The position numbers and the translations under genes are program-made. Below the pieces are notes generated by a model. That model had not been told where the DNA came from. It ran no database searches and saw only the letters and a list, made by a program, of their open reading frames with translations. A DNA stretch of 16,528 nt from Burkholderiales bacterium. GTDB taxonomy: Bacteria; Pseudomonadota; Gammaproteobacteria; Burkholderiales; Burkholderiaceae_B. Position 1 is the first letter of the stretch. Each line of letters opens with the position of its first letter. This document shows positions 1-6,378 of this stretch, one piece after another. Where the stretch lies: NCBI GenBank assembly GCA_005788065.1, contig SXZD01000247.1, forward strand, positions 1 through 16,528, in the 5' to 3' direction.

Positions 1-327
1 ATGGCCGAGCGCGGGCAGATCACCGGCGGCGTGCTGGAGGGACCCTTGGCGCTGGATCTGGCGCTGTCGTTGCAGGCGCGTCATCTCAAACACGTCAAGA
101 CCCATCTGGACGGGCGCGCCGATGTGCTGGTGGTGCCCGACATGGAAGCGGGAAACATGCTGGGAAAGCAACTGGAACAGATGGCCGGTGCCTTGTCCTG
201 CGGCATGGTGACGGGTTGGCAGGTGCCCATTGCCTTGACCAGTCGCTCCGATACGCTGCGCTCTCGCGTGGCTGCGCTTGCGATGGCCCGGCGCTGTCTG
301 GGGCATGCCGAGGCGGTGCTGGCGTGA
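1..327 (+). CDS. Phosphate acetyl/butyryltransferase, C-terminal part (5' truncated by window)
   Basis: This is the last 108 residues of a phosphotransacylase that interconverts acyl-CoA and acyl phosphate. The fragment carries the family's C-terminal signature: an ITGG-x-LEGPLALD segment near residues 7-19, then a VVPDMEAGNMLGKQL segment and a PIALTSRSD segment. The ATG at position 1 lies inside the conserved domain, so it is an internal methionine and the gene begins upstream of the window. In many Burkholderiales this domain is the C-terminal half of a fused MaoC-like hydratase/phosphate acetyltransferase; the visible part cannot show whether that applies. It overlaps the downstream kinase start by 4 bases (GTGA), indicating translational coupling and a Pta-Ack pair. 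Family assignment is firm; acetyl versus butyryl or propionyl specificity is not decided. Confidence 0.88.
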   Translation: MAERGQITGGVLEGPLALDLALSLQARHLKHVKTHLDGRADVLVVPDMEAGNMLGKQLEQMAGALSCGMVTGWQVPIALTSRSDTLRSRVAALAMARRCLGHAEAVLA

Positions 328-1493
328 ATGCCGATACGTCCGACGGCTTCATTCTGGCGGTCAACGTCGGATCCACCAGCCTGCGGCATGCGCTGTATCG
401 TGTCCGTACAGCCCGCCTGCAGCCCGCAACGGTGGTCAGGGGGCACCGGCAGCAGCTCGATGGCGTGCGTGATTTCACGCAGGCACTGGAAGATCTGCGC
501 GAGGACATGAAACAACGCTCCCACGGCTGGCCGCTTTTGGCTGTGGCGCACCGGGTGGTTCATGGGGGGGCACAGGTACATGCACCGGTACTGGTTTCAC
601 CGCTGGTCATGCGGCATCTGGAGGCCTGCGAGAGCATGGCGCCCCTGCATCAGCCCTTCAACCTGATGGGCATCCGCTTGTTTGAAGAATACTGGCCTTC
701 CATCCCGCAGGTGGCGTGTCCTGATACTGCGTTCCACGTCAATTTGCCCGCCGCCGAAAGCGCATTTGCCTTGCCGCGAGCCCTGCGCGAGCAGGGTTAT
801 CGCCGTTACGGTTTTCATGGCCTGTCCTGTGAGTCCGCGCTGCGCCTGCTGCATGAACGCGGACAGGATGCCAGTGGCCGTCTGGTGGTGGCGCATCTGG
901 GCAGCGGCAGCAGCGTGACAGCCGTTCACAAGGGAGTATCGGTTGCTACCAGCATGGGTTTTTCCACATTGGATGGTTTGGTCATGGGGACGCGGTGCGG
1001 CAGTCTGGATGCGGGAGTCATCCTCAGCCTGATGGACAGGGGCTGGACGCGCAGTCAACTGCAGGACATGCTGTATCTGGACTCGGGGCTCAAAGGGCTC
1101 TCCGGCATATCGGGCGACTTTCGCATATTGCGGGCAAGGGCCACCCTGCAAGCCCGGTTTGCCATTGAGGTGTATGTGCGGCGCCTGCTGCGTGAAACAG
1201 GGGCGCTTGTAGCATGTATGGGCGGGGTGGACGACATCGTGTTTACCGGCGGTGCAGGCGAATCGGATGCCCGGTTGCGGGCGGAGGTCTGCGCCAGATT
1301 GGCGTGGCTGGGGGTGCGGGTTGACTCGGGTCTCAATGACGAGGCGGATGTGTCCAAAAGTGCTACGCCATTGGTATTGATATCTGCCAAAGACAGCCCT
1401 ATCCGGGCGTGGGTGGCTGCAGCCGATGAAAACCGGGTGGCGGCTGAACAGGCGCTGGTGTGCCTGCAATCGCTCAGTTCACCTGCCCATTGA
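324..1493 (+). CDS. ackA: Acetate/propionate kinase family protein
   Basis: A 389-residue kinase, close to the usual ~400, that makes ATP from acyl phosphate and ADP or the reverse. The GTG at 324 was chosen because it forms a GTGA overlap with the upstream stop and the product begins just before the first motif. Motifs seen: phosphate-loop VNVGSTSL (13-20), HRVVHGG with Arg77, PDTAFH with Asp134, the YRRYGFHGLS segment (159-168), HLGSGSS (191-197), MGFSTLDGLVMGTR (211-224) and FTGGAGES with Glu313. Oddities: Ser replaces the Asn usual in HLGNG, Arg replaces the Lys/Glu that usually ends the first motif, and Ser follows Gly-Glu where Asn is common. The catalytic Arg, Asp and Glu are kept, so it is probably active but divergent; propionate or butyrate may be the substrate. 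Its 3' end overlaps the convergent metallopeptidase gene by 20 bases. Confidence 0.88.
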   Translation: MNADTSDGFILAVNVGSTSLRHALYRVRTARLQPATVVRGHRQQLDGVRDFTQALEDLREDMKQRSHGWPLLAVAHRVVHGGAQVHAPVLVSPLVMRHLEACESMAPLHQPFNLMGIRLFEEYWPSIPQVACPDTAFHVNLPAAESAFALPRALREQGYRRYGFHGLSCESALRLLHERGQDASGRLVVAHLGSGSSVTAVHKGVSVATSMGFSTLDGLVMGTRCGSLDAGVILSLMDRGWTRSQLQDMLYLDSGLKGLSGISGDFRILRARATLQARFAIEVYVRRLLRETGALVACMGGVDDIVFTGGAGESDARLRAEVCARLAWLGVRVDSGLNDEADVSKSATPLVLISAKDSPIRAWVAAADENRVAAEQALVCLQSLSSPAH

Positions 1494-2352
1494 GCAGTTG
1501 GCCTGCGGTCTGCGCCATCAAAACCGGGGTCAGGTGCTTGCTCTGCAGACTTTCAATCTGTGGTTGCAGGGCTTTGAGGCGCTCGCCGGTGGCGTGTGTG
1601 GGTTCTGCGCTGGCGAACTCGTCACGCAGGGCGCGCAGGGTATTGACGGCAACATCGGCGCGGCCTGCCATGTATTGCTGGGCATACAGGGTTGCGAAAA
1701 TGTCGGCGAAGATTTCACCTTCCAGCGGATTGAACGCATCGGCCACATGGGCTGCTCCGTTCATTTCGCGCTCGGCGCAGTGACCGATTTCGTGGGCAAC
1801 AGCCAGTTCAACCACGTTCATGCGCTCGGATTCGTCGATGCGGCCGAAAAACCGGTTCCAAAGTGCCCAACCGTCCGGATTGGTGTTCAAAACGATGACG
1901 CACATGCTGGCGTTGCGCGACACGGCAGCCAGTGGGGTACGTTCACGGCGGTTGACGCTGACCACATGGATGGGGCGCTGGATGCCGGGTTGCATCTCTG
2001 CGGCAACGCGCTTGGCCAGGGCAGCAACGGGTTCTACCGGGAAGTTTTCCAGGGTGACGTCATGAAAACCGAAAAAGCTGCCGATGCTGAATGCCTGAGC
2101 CTGTTCGGTTTCCGCGGCGCGCAGTGAGTCGCTGTGCGCACCGGTGTGACGGTGGTGTTGATGGAGGTGATCACCGTCATGGTGATGATGAACACCGATG
2201 GGGTGGTGGACATGCCCTTTGGTTTGACTGTCGGCATCAGGACGCGCCACCAGGCTGGCTGCCATGCCCAGAACCAGCAGGCATGCGGCTGCGCCGTTGG
2301 CCAAAGAACCATTTGCGCGAACCAGACTGAGCTTTTTGATACCTGCGAACAT
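1474..2352 (-). CDS. Exported HEIGH zinc metallopeptidase with histidine-rich segment
   Basis: A 292-residue protein with an N-terminal signal peptide: basic start (KK, R), hydrophobic run at about 19-35, possible cleavage after LVA near 36. A histidine-rich stretch at residues 47-73 has 13 His in 27 residues. The zinc site is HEIGH (187-191), followed by EIFAD with Glu213 and Asp217, which fits a gluzincin-like third ligand. The region around these motifs resembles putative metallopeptidases of the DUF4344 kind. A TTG start at 2361 is possible, but ATG 2352 is preferred because GGTGG lies 10-14 bases upstream of it and directly abuts the TTG. I infer a periplasmic or surface zinc peptidase; the His-rich part may bind Zn, Ni or Cu. 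Substrate unknown. The 3' end overlaps ackA by 20 bases. Confidence 0.75.
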   Translation of the reverse strand: MFAGIKKLSLVRANGSLANGAAACLLVLGMAASLVARPDADSQTKGHVHHPIGVHHHHDGDHLHQHHRHTGAHSDSLRAAETEQAQAFSIGSFFGFHDVTLENFPVEPVAALAKRVAAEMQPGIQRPIHVVSVNRRERTPLAAVSRNASMCVIVLNTNPDGWALWNRFFGRIDESERMNVVELAVAHEIGHCAEREMNGAAHVADAFNPLEGEIFADIFATLYAQQYMAGRADVAVNTLRALRDEFASAEPTHATGERLKALQPQIESLQSKHLTPVLMAQTAGQLLNGQVN

Positions 2353-2454
2353 GACTGCCAACCACCGTGTTTTCGATGGGTACAGGTTCGCTTTTCAGCC
2401 GAATTTTGAAATTCAGCGAAATGGTATTTAACAATTAACAATCAGTCTGTTACG

Positions 2455-2477
2455 CCTGTAAGTGTTTGCCTTACAGG
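2455..2477. promoter_or_regulatory. Perfect inverted repeat between two minus-strand genes
   Basis: CCTGTAAG and CTTACAGG form perfect 8-bp arms around a 7-base spacer (TGTTTGC). The site lies 103 bases upstream of the metallopeptidase start and 53 bases past the hydrolase stop. No T-run follows in either direction, so an intrinsic terminator is not well supported. An operator or RNA hairpin is as likely. Close by, at 2428-2441, TTAACAA is repeated in tandem, and GAATTT-TG-AAATTC lies at 2401-2414. The AT-rich composition fits a promoter region for the metallopeptidase gene. Confidence 0.4.
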
Positions 2478-2529
2478 GTGTCTGTGTTGCTGTTTTCTCC
2501 TGTGGTCTGAGGGTCTCTGTCAGGCAGTC

Positions 2530-3510
2530 TCAGGTCATATGCTGCTTGAGCCACGCCAGTGCATCTGCCCAGCCTTCACGGGCCGGTCCCTCACGGTATG
2601 TCGCCCGATAGTCGGCATGAAAGGCGTGCGGTGCGTCTACAAATACCCGGATATGGCTGTTGCGGCTGACAGGATTGTTACTTTCCCTCAGTTTGCGTTG
2701 CATCTGCTCGACCTGGGGCATGGGAATGCCGGTATCGGCGCTGCCATACAAGCCCAAAACCGGTGCTTTCAGTGTGTCGGCCACATCCAGCGGATGCCGG
2801 GGGAATCGTTCGTTTCGGTCGCCGGTCAGGCGACCATACCAGGCGACGCCGGCTTTAAGTTGTGGGTGGTGTGCACAGGCCAGCCATGTGATACGCCCAC
2901 CCCAGCAAAAGCCGGTGATGGCTGCCCGGCGCAGGTCGCCCCCTTGTTTTCCGGCCCAATCCAACGCATGACCGATGTCGGCCATGACCATGCTGTCGGC
3001 GGTCTGGCTTACGATCTGCGACTGGATTTCTGCAATCGTTGCCAGACTGCCGGGGTCGCCGATGCGGTAGAAAAACTCGGGCGCCACGGCCATGTAGCCT
3101 GCCTTGGCAAAACGCCGGCACACATCGGCAATGTATTCGTGCACGCCAAAGATTTCGCTGACCACCACTACCACAGGCCAGGGGCCTGTACCTGTGTCGG
3201 GCCGAGCCATGTAGACCGGAATGCTGTCCTGGCCGGCGGGCATGTTCGATTCGCCCGCCTTGATGCCGGCAAAATCGGTCTTGACGGCTTGAGCCCATAC
3301 CGGGGCGCTGGCCTGCGCGAAACCAGCTGCCACGGATCCTGCTACCAGGCGGCGGCGCGTATGGCTTTTAATATGGCTGTGGGTATCTCTCTGCACGCTG
3401 TTTTGAACGCTGCTTATAACGTTATCAGGCATATGCTTGCCATGATCGTTGCCATCCTGCGACTGTTTTTCGGTTGTCTGCACCGATGGCGTGCTGTTTT
3501 GCACTGACAT
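2530..3510 (-). CDS. Tat-exported dienelactone hydrolase family protein
   Basis: A 326-residue alpha/beta hydrolase of the dienelactone hydrolase family. The nucleophile elbow is GFCWGGR with Cys202, the acid is Asp259 in YGSADTG, and the base is His295 in DAPHAFHADYR, giving the family's Cys-Asp-His triad. The N-terminus is long and polar (about 50 residues) and ends in TRRRLVAG (51-58), a hydrophobic stretch and an AQA site near 73-75, a Tat-type signal with an extended n-region. The ATG at 3510 is chosen because GGAG sits 6 bases upstream; M27 is an alternative start. An open frame continues upstream to 4002 but there it is antisense to soxY and not coding. It is divergent from soxY with a 79-base gap. 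A link to thiosulfate metabolism is only positional; the natural ester or lactone is unknown. Confidence 0.86.
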   Translation of the reverse strand: MSVQNSTPSVQTTEKQSQDGNDHGKHMPDNVISSVQNSVQRDTHSHIKSHTRRRLVAGSVAAGFAQASAPVWAQAVKTDFAGIKAGESNMPAGQDSIPVYMARPDTGTGPWPVVVVVSEIFGVHEYIADVCRRFAKAGYMAVAPEFFYRIGDPGSLATIAEIQSQIVSQTADSMVMADIGHALDWAGKQGGDLRRAAITGFCWGGRITWLACAHHPQLKAGVAWYGRLTGDRNERFPRHPLDVADTLKAPVLGLYGSADTGIPMPQVEQMQRKLRESNNPVSRNSHIRVFVDAPHAFHADYRATYREGPAREGWADALAWLKQHMT

Positions 3511-3589
3511 GTTCCACTCCTGCAACTTGGGTCTATACTTTGGCGTCTGGCACTTCAATGGTGCCGTACTTGCGAGGAGAACAAAAGAG
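3511..3589. promoter_or_regulatory. Divergent promoter region of hydrolase gene and soxY
   Basis: This 79-base gap separates two divergent starts. On the plus strand TATACT (3534-3539) is a good -10 candidate for the sox operon, though the -35 is weak. On the minus strand TTGAAG (complement of 3553-3558) and TATAGA, spaced by 15 bases, could serve the hydrolase. The two -10-like elements lie on the same short AT segment, so the promoters would overlap or exclude each other. No clear operator palindrome was seen. Both calls are pattern matches only. Confidence 0.35.
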
Positions 3590-4057
3590 ATGGATACAAC
3601 AGGGATGAATGCATCGCGCAGGCAGATGCTGCAATTTTCTGCAGTGTTCGGGCTGATGGCTGCTGCCGGCCTGATTTCGCCGGTACAGGCTGCCGACTGG
3701 AACAAGGCTGCCTTTGAGGGCAAGAGTCTGGATGAAGTCGTGAAACTGCTCGGCGGTGGGGCAACGGAAAAGAGCGCCGCCGTGACGCTCAACGCGCCCG
3801 ATATCGCCGAGAACGGAGCGGTTGTTCCGATTGGTGTGAGCACCACCCTGAAGGCCGAGCAGATCGCCATTCTGGTTGAAAAAAACCCCAACGCGCTGGC
3901 AGCGCAGTTTTCTCTGTCTGACGGGGCAGAGCCGTTTGTGTCCACCCGCGTCAAGATGGGCCAGAGTTCCAATGTGCATGCGGTGGTCAAAGCCGATGGC
4001 AAGTGGTATGTGGCGACCCGTGAGGTGAAGGTGACGCTGGGCGGTTGTGGCGGTTAA
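3590..4057 (+). CDS. soxY: Thiosulfate-oxidation carrier protein SoxY
   Basis: A 155-residue SoxY. With SoxZ it carries sulfur intermediates covalently on a C-terminal cysteine in the periplasm. The defining tail GGCGG is present, with Cys153 third from the end. The N-terminus has a Tat signal: SRR at 9-11, a hydrophobic stretch to about 30 and cleavage near VQA-A (34-35), as expected for a partner folded and exported with SoxZ. The Sox carrier domain fills the remainder. ATG 3590 is chosen with GAGGAG 10 bases upstream; ATG 3605 is possible but would leave only a few residues ahead of the twin arginines. It is the first gene of soxYZAX. Confidence 0.95.
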   Translation: MDTTGMNASRRQMLQFSAVFGLMAAAGLISPVQAADWNKAAFEGKSLDEVVKLLGGGATEKSAAVTLNAPDIAENGAVVPIGVSTTLKAEQIAILVEKNPNALAAQFSLSDGAEPFVSTRVKMGQSSNVHAVVKADGKWYVATREVKVTLGGCGG

Positions 4058-4089
4058 GCCGGCTGCAGGCGTACTTAGCAGGCACCGGC
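4058..4089 (+). other. Possible hairpin between soxY and soxZ
   Basis: Immediately after the soxY stop, GCCGG-CTGC (4058-4066) can pair with GCAG-GCA-CCGGC (4078-4089), leaving a 3-base bulge and an 11-base loop. There is no T-run, so it is unlikely to be a full terminator. It sits in an unusually long gap (98 bases) for two subunits that act 1:1 and might affect mRNA stability or partial termination. Inference from pairing only. Confidence 0.28.
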
Positions 4090-4155
4090 CAAATAAATCA
4101 GGCAGGTTCGCCAGCACCAGGGTAATGACAAACGCATTTGAAGGAGACAAGCGAC

Positions 4156-4467
4156 ATGGGTGATCCGATGCGCGTACGCGCCGCAGAAAAAGACGGCGTG
4201 GTCGATGTAAAAGTATTGATGAAACATGACATGGAGTCGGGGCAGCGCAAGGATGCCGCAGGCAAAAACATTCCGGCGTGGTTCATCACCACCGTGACAG
4301 CCACGGTCAAGGACAAGACGGTGTTTTCCGCGCAGTTTGGTCCTGCGGTGTCGAAAGATCCGTTTCTGAATTTCAAGTTCAAGGGCGCTGCCAAGGGGGA
4401 CAAAATTGTCATCAACTGGGTGGACAACAAAGGCGACAAACGCACCGATGAGGCAGTCATCGCCTGA
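4156..4467 (+). CDS. soxZ: Thiosulfate-oxidation carrier subunit SoxZ
   Basis: A 103-residue SoxZ, the immunoglobulin-like partner of SoxY. The start MGDPMRVRA matches the family's usual M-x-DPMR beginning, which fixes the start at 4156, with AAGGAGA 8 bases upstream; the earlier ATG at 4138 has no such support. Seen later are the HDMESGQRKD segment typical of SoxZ and the C-terminal DNKGD turn. It has no signal peptide, as expected, because SoxZ is exported through Tat bound to SoxY. Its stop lies 6 bases before the first soxA ATG, indicating close coupling. Confidence 0.95.
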   Translation: MGDPMRVRAAEKDGVVDVKVLMKHDMESGQRKDAAGKNIPAWFITTVTATVKDKTVFSAQFGPAVSKDPFLNFKFKGAAKGDKIVINWVDNKGDKRTDEAVIA

Positions 4468-4473
4468 GGAGGC

Positions 4474-5364
4474 ATGATGAAATTCACAGTAGAAAACGTG
4501 ATGGACCGACACTCTGCCAGCCAAGCACAACATGGCGCCAAGCACGAAAAACCGGTCGTTTCCACCGCTGCACGCCTGCTGGCGTTGACGGCCGTCGGTC
4601 TTTCAACTCTTGCGCCAGCTGTCCGGGCACAATCGGCCACCGATGCCATTGCCCGATACCGCGAAATGATCGCTGACGGTAACCCGGCTGAATTGTATGA
4701 GGCGGCCGGCGAGGACTACTGGAAAACACCTGGCGGTCCCAAAAAAGCCACTCTGCAGTCGTGCGACCTCGGGCTGGGCCCGGGGGTGGTGAAGGGCGCC
4801 TATGCGCAACTGCCCCGCTATTTTGCAGACACCGGTAAGGTGCAGGATCTGGAAAGCCGTCTGATGACCTGCATGGAGCAGATACAGGGCATCGCGTCAC
4901 AGAGCATCATTGACGCACCGTTTGGCAAAGGCGCCAAAAAAGACATTGAGGCCGTGGTGGCCTACGTGGTGACGCAGTCGCGCGAAATGCCGATCAAGGT
5001 CACCGCCTCCCACCCGCTCGAAAAAGAGATGTATGAGGTGGGCAAGCGCCTGTTTTTCTATCAGGCCGGTCCGATGGATTTCTCGTGTGCATCGTGCCAC
5101 GCAGTCGATGGTCAGCGTATCCGCCTGCAGGACCTGCCCAACCTGTTGAAAAACCCGGGTGCAGCCACGGGGTGGGGCAGTTGGCCCGCCTATCGCGTAT
5201 CCAGTGGCGAATTCTGGACCATGCAGCGTCGCATCAACGATTGCTTTCGCCAGCAGCGTTTTGCATTCCCCCTGTATGGCTCGGATGTCACCATTGCACT
5301 GTCCAGTTTCATGGCCGTCAATGCGGCTGGCGGCGTGATGCTGGCGCCCGGTCTGAAGCGTTGA
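4474..5364 (+). CDS. soxA: Cytochrome c SoxA, apparently single-heme type
   Basis: A 296-residue SoxA, the subunit of SoxAX that couples thiosulfate to the SoxY cysteine. A Sec-type signal is preceded by a long hydrophilic stretch; the hydrophobic part is about 34-48 and cleavage is likely after VRA (52). The heme site is CASCH (205-209) and the active-site cysteine, normally a persulfide ligand, is Cys257 in NDCFRQQRFA. The N-terminal repeat lacks CXXCH and keeps only Cys97 and Cys133, which fits monoheme SoxA proteins where these two form a disulfide. AGGAGG at 4467-4472 is 1 base from ATG 4474 and 4 from ATG 4477, so 4477 may be the true start. It follows soxZ by 6 bases and precedes soxX by 9. 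Confidence 0.94.
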   Translation: MMKFTVENVMDRHSASQAQHGAKHEKPVVSTAARLLALTAVGLSTLAPAVRAQSATDAIARYREMIADGNPAELYEAAGEDYWKTPGGPKKATLQSCDLGLGPGVVKGAYAQLPRYFADTGKVQDLESRLMTCMEQIQGIASQSIIDAPFGKGAKKDIEAVVAYVVTQSREMPIKVTASHPLEKEMYEVGKRLFFYQAGPMDFSCASCHAVDGQRIRLQDLPNLLKNPGAATGWGSWPAYRVSSGEFWTMQRRINDCFRQQRFAFPLYGSDVTIALSSFMAVNAAGGVMLAPGLKR

Positions 5365-5373
5365 GGAGTTAGC

Positions 5374-6015
5374 ATGTCAGAGACAACACAATTCCGGGCT
5401 TCCGTTCTGTGCCTCAAGTTTGCAGCCGTCAGCGGTATGCTGACGCTGGCGTCCTGCGCGGCGCCTGATTACACACCGCAGGTGCAGGCTGCCATCAAGA
5501 ACGGCTTCCGGGCTGAGGGTATCGCCGGTGTGGATCGCGTAACGCAGGACGCTTTCCACCAACTGTGTTCAGATCCGGCCAAAGCAAACTCGCCCCAGGC
5601 TGCAGCCGAACGCGAGAAACTGCAGACCGCCGCGTTGGCCGCCATCAAGCCGCCATCGGATGGCAAGTATCTGGGCGACTGGAAAAACGGTGAAAAGATC
5701 GCGCAAAGCGGTCGGGGCGCCACGTGGAGTGACAAACCCGGCACGGAAAACGGCGGTGGCTGCTACAACTGCCATCAAATCGACCGCAAGGAAATTTCGC
5801 ACGGCACCATCGGTCCGCCCTTGTGGAACTACGGCAAGCTGCGTGGCAATAGCGACGCGATCCTCACCTATACCTGGAACCGCCTGAACAATTCCAAGGC
5901 ATACAACGCCTGCAGCAATATGCCGCGATTCGGTCATGCGGGTCTGCTCACAGAAAAGCAGATCCAGGACTTGATGGCGTTGCTGCTTGATCCGGCTTCA
6001 CCGGTCAACCAGTAA
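5374..6015 (+). CDS. soxX: Cytochrome c SoxX
   Basis: A 213-residue SoxX, the monoheme partner of SoxA. The heme motif is CYNCH (130-134); the likely distal Met ligand is Met183 in SNMPRFGH, and IGPPLWNYG (146-154) is also typical of the family. The N-terminus has a hydrophobic stretch ending in LASC (25-28), a plausible lipobox with Cys28, so the protein may be a periplasm-facing lipoprotein. The ~100 residues before the heme domain form an extension, and Cys65 and Cys180 could make a disulfide. GAGGAG (5363-5368) stands 5 bases before the ATG. It ends the plus-strand sox run; no soxB follows directly. Confidence 0.94.
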   Translation: MSETTQFRASVLCLKFAAVSGMLTLASCAAPDYTPQVQAAIKNGFRAEGIAGVDRVTQDAFHQLCSDPAKANSPQAAAEREKLQTAALAAIKPPSDGKYLGDWKNGEKIAQSGRGATWSDKPGTENGGGCYNCHQIDRKEISHGTIGPPLWNYGKLRGNSDAILTYTWNRLNNSKAYNACSNMPRFGHAGLLTEKQIQDLMALLLDPASPVNQ

Positions 6016-6021
6016 GCGTCC

Positions 6022-6047
6022 GGGGGGCTGCAATCGAGCAGCCCTCC
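6022..6047 (+). terminator. Strong hairpin after soxX, no U-tract
   Basis: Seven bases past the soxX stop, six G's followed by CTGC (6022-6031) pair with GCAGCCCTCC (6038-6047) around the loop AATCGA, giving a 10-bp stem with one G-U pair. The stem is strong but no T-run follows, so it may be a weak or assisted terminator, or an mRNA 3' stabiliser for the sox transcript. Confidence 0.45.
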
Positions 6048-6117
6048 AGCGGTACCCCTCGGGCTTTCATACAATGCCGCAGCCATCGTGGACCCCAAAT
6101 TTCCGCAGACGGCGGCT

Positions 6118-6324
6118 TCATGGTCGTGATGACAGGCTGGAGATCCCCTCCAACCATTGACGCATCTCATCGCCCCATTCGGACATGAAGAATACAGAGG
6201 CGATGATGAACAGCACCCACGCATAGGCTGTCAGGCGGCTGTTCCAGCGGTTTGCTGTTTCACGCTGTCGGATCTCTTGTCCGATCGCATGATGATTCAA
6301 TGGATTCTGGTCGGAATGGTCCAT
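6118..6324 (-). CDS. Small single-pass membrane protein, unknown
   Basis: A 68-residue protein with a polar, basic N-terminal part (1-30), one clear hydrophobic segment at about 31-48 (AYAWVLFIIASVFF) and a short acidic then polar tail. I do not recognise the family. The ATG at 6324 begins 54 bases after the stop of the thioredoxin-like gene on the same strand, so it may be cotranscribed with it; no strong ribosome binding site is visible. The good hydrophobic profile and the lack of a better gene in this gap support coding, but the ORF is short. It could be a membrane accessory of the sulfur-oxidation cluster; that is inference from position. Confidence 0.5.
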   Translation of the reverse strand: MDHSDQNPLNHHAIGQEIRQRETANRWNSRLTAYAWVLFIIASVFFMSEWGDEMRQWLEGISSLSSRP

Positions 6325-6378
6325 GACGGGAACAGCCTTGCGTTGTACTACCCCGACCAGTGTGAGCTTCCGAGCAGT

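Noticed and set aside
597..1469. Minus-strand open frame of 290 codons
   Set aside because: Antisense of the acetate kinase gene; no motifs and no start context.
1426..2127. Plus-strand open frame opposite the metallopeptidase
   Set aside because: The product resembles no family and its frame mirrors the minus gene, which has a signal peptide and HEIGH motif.
2455..2477. Intrinsic terminator of the dienelactone hydrolase gene
   Set aside because: The stem is perfect but no T-run follows on the minus strand, so it was kept only as an unassigned inverted repeat.
3511..4002. Open frame on the minus strand extending the dienelactone hydrolase upstream across soxY
   Set aside because: The extra part is antisense to soxY, has no recognisable domain, and a good ribosome binding site with ATG exists at 3510.
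6070..6120. TACAAT box followed by a short GTG-started frame, possibly the remnant 5' end of a lost plus-strand gene
   Set aside because: No proper -35, the frame closes after about 13 codons, and no larger remnant can be followed; it overlaps the end of the minus-strand membrane protein gene.
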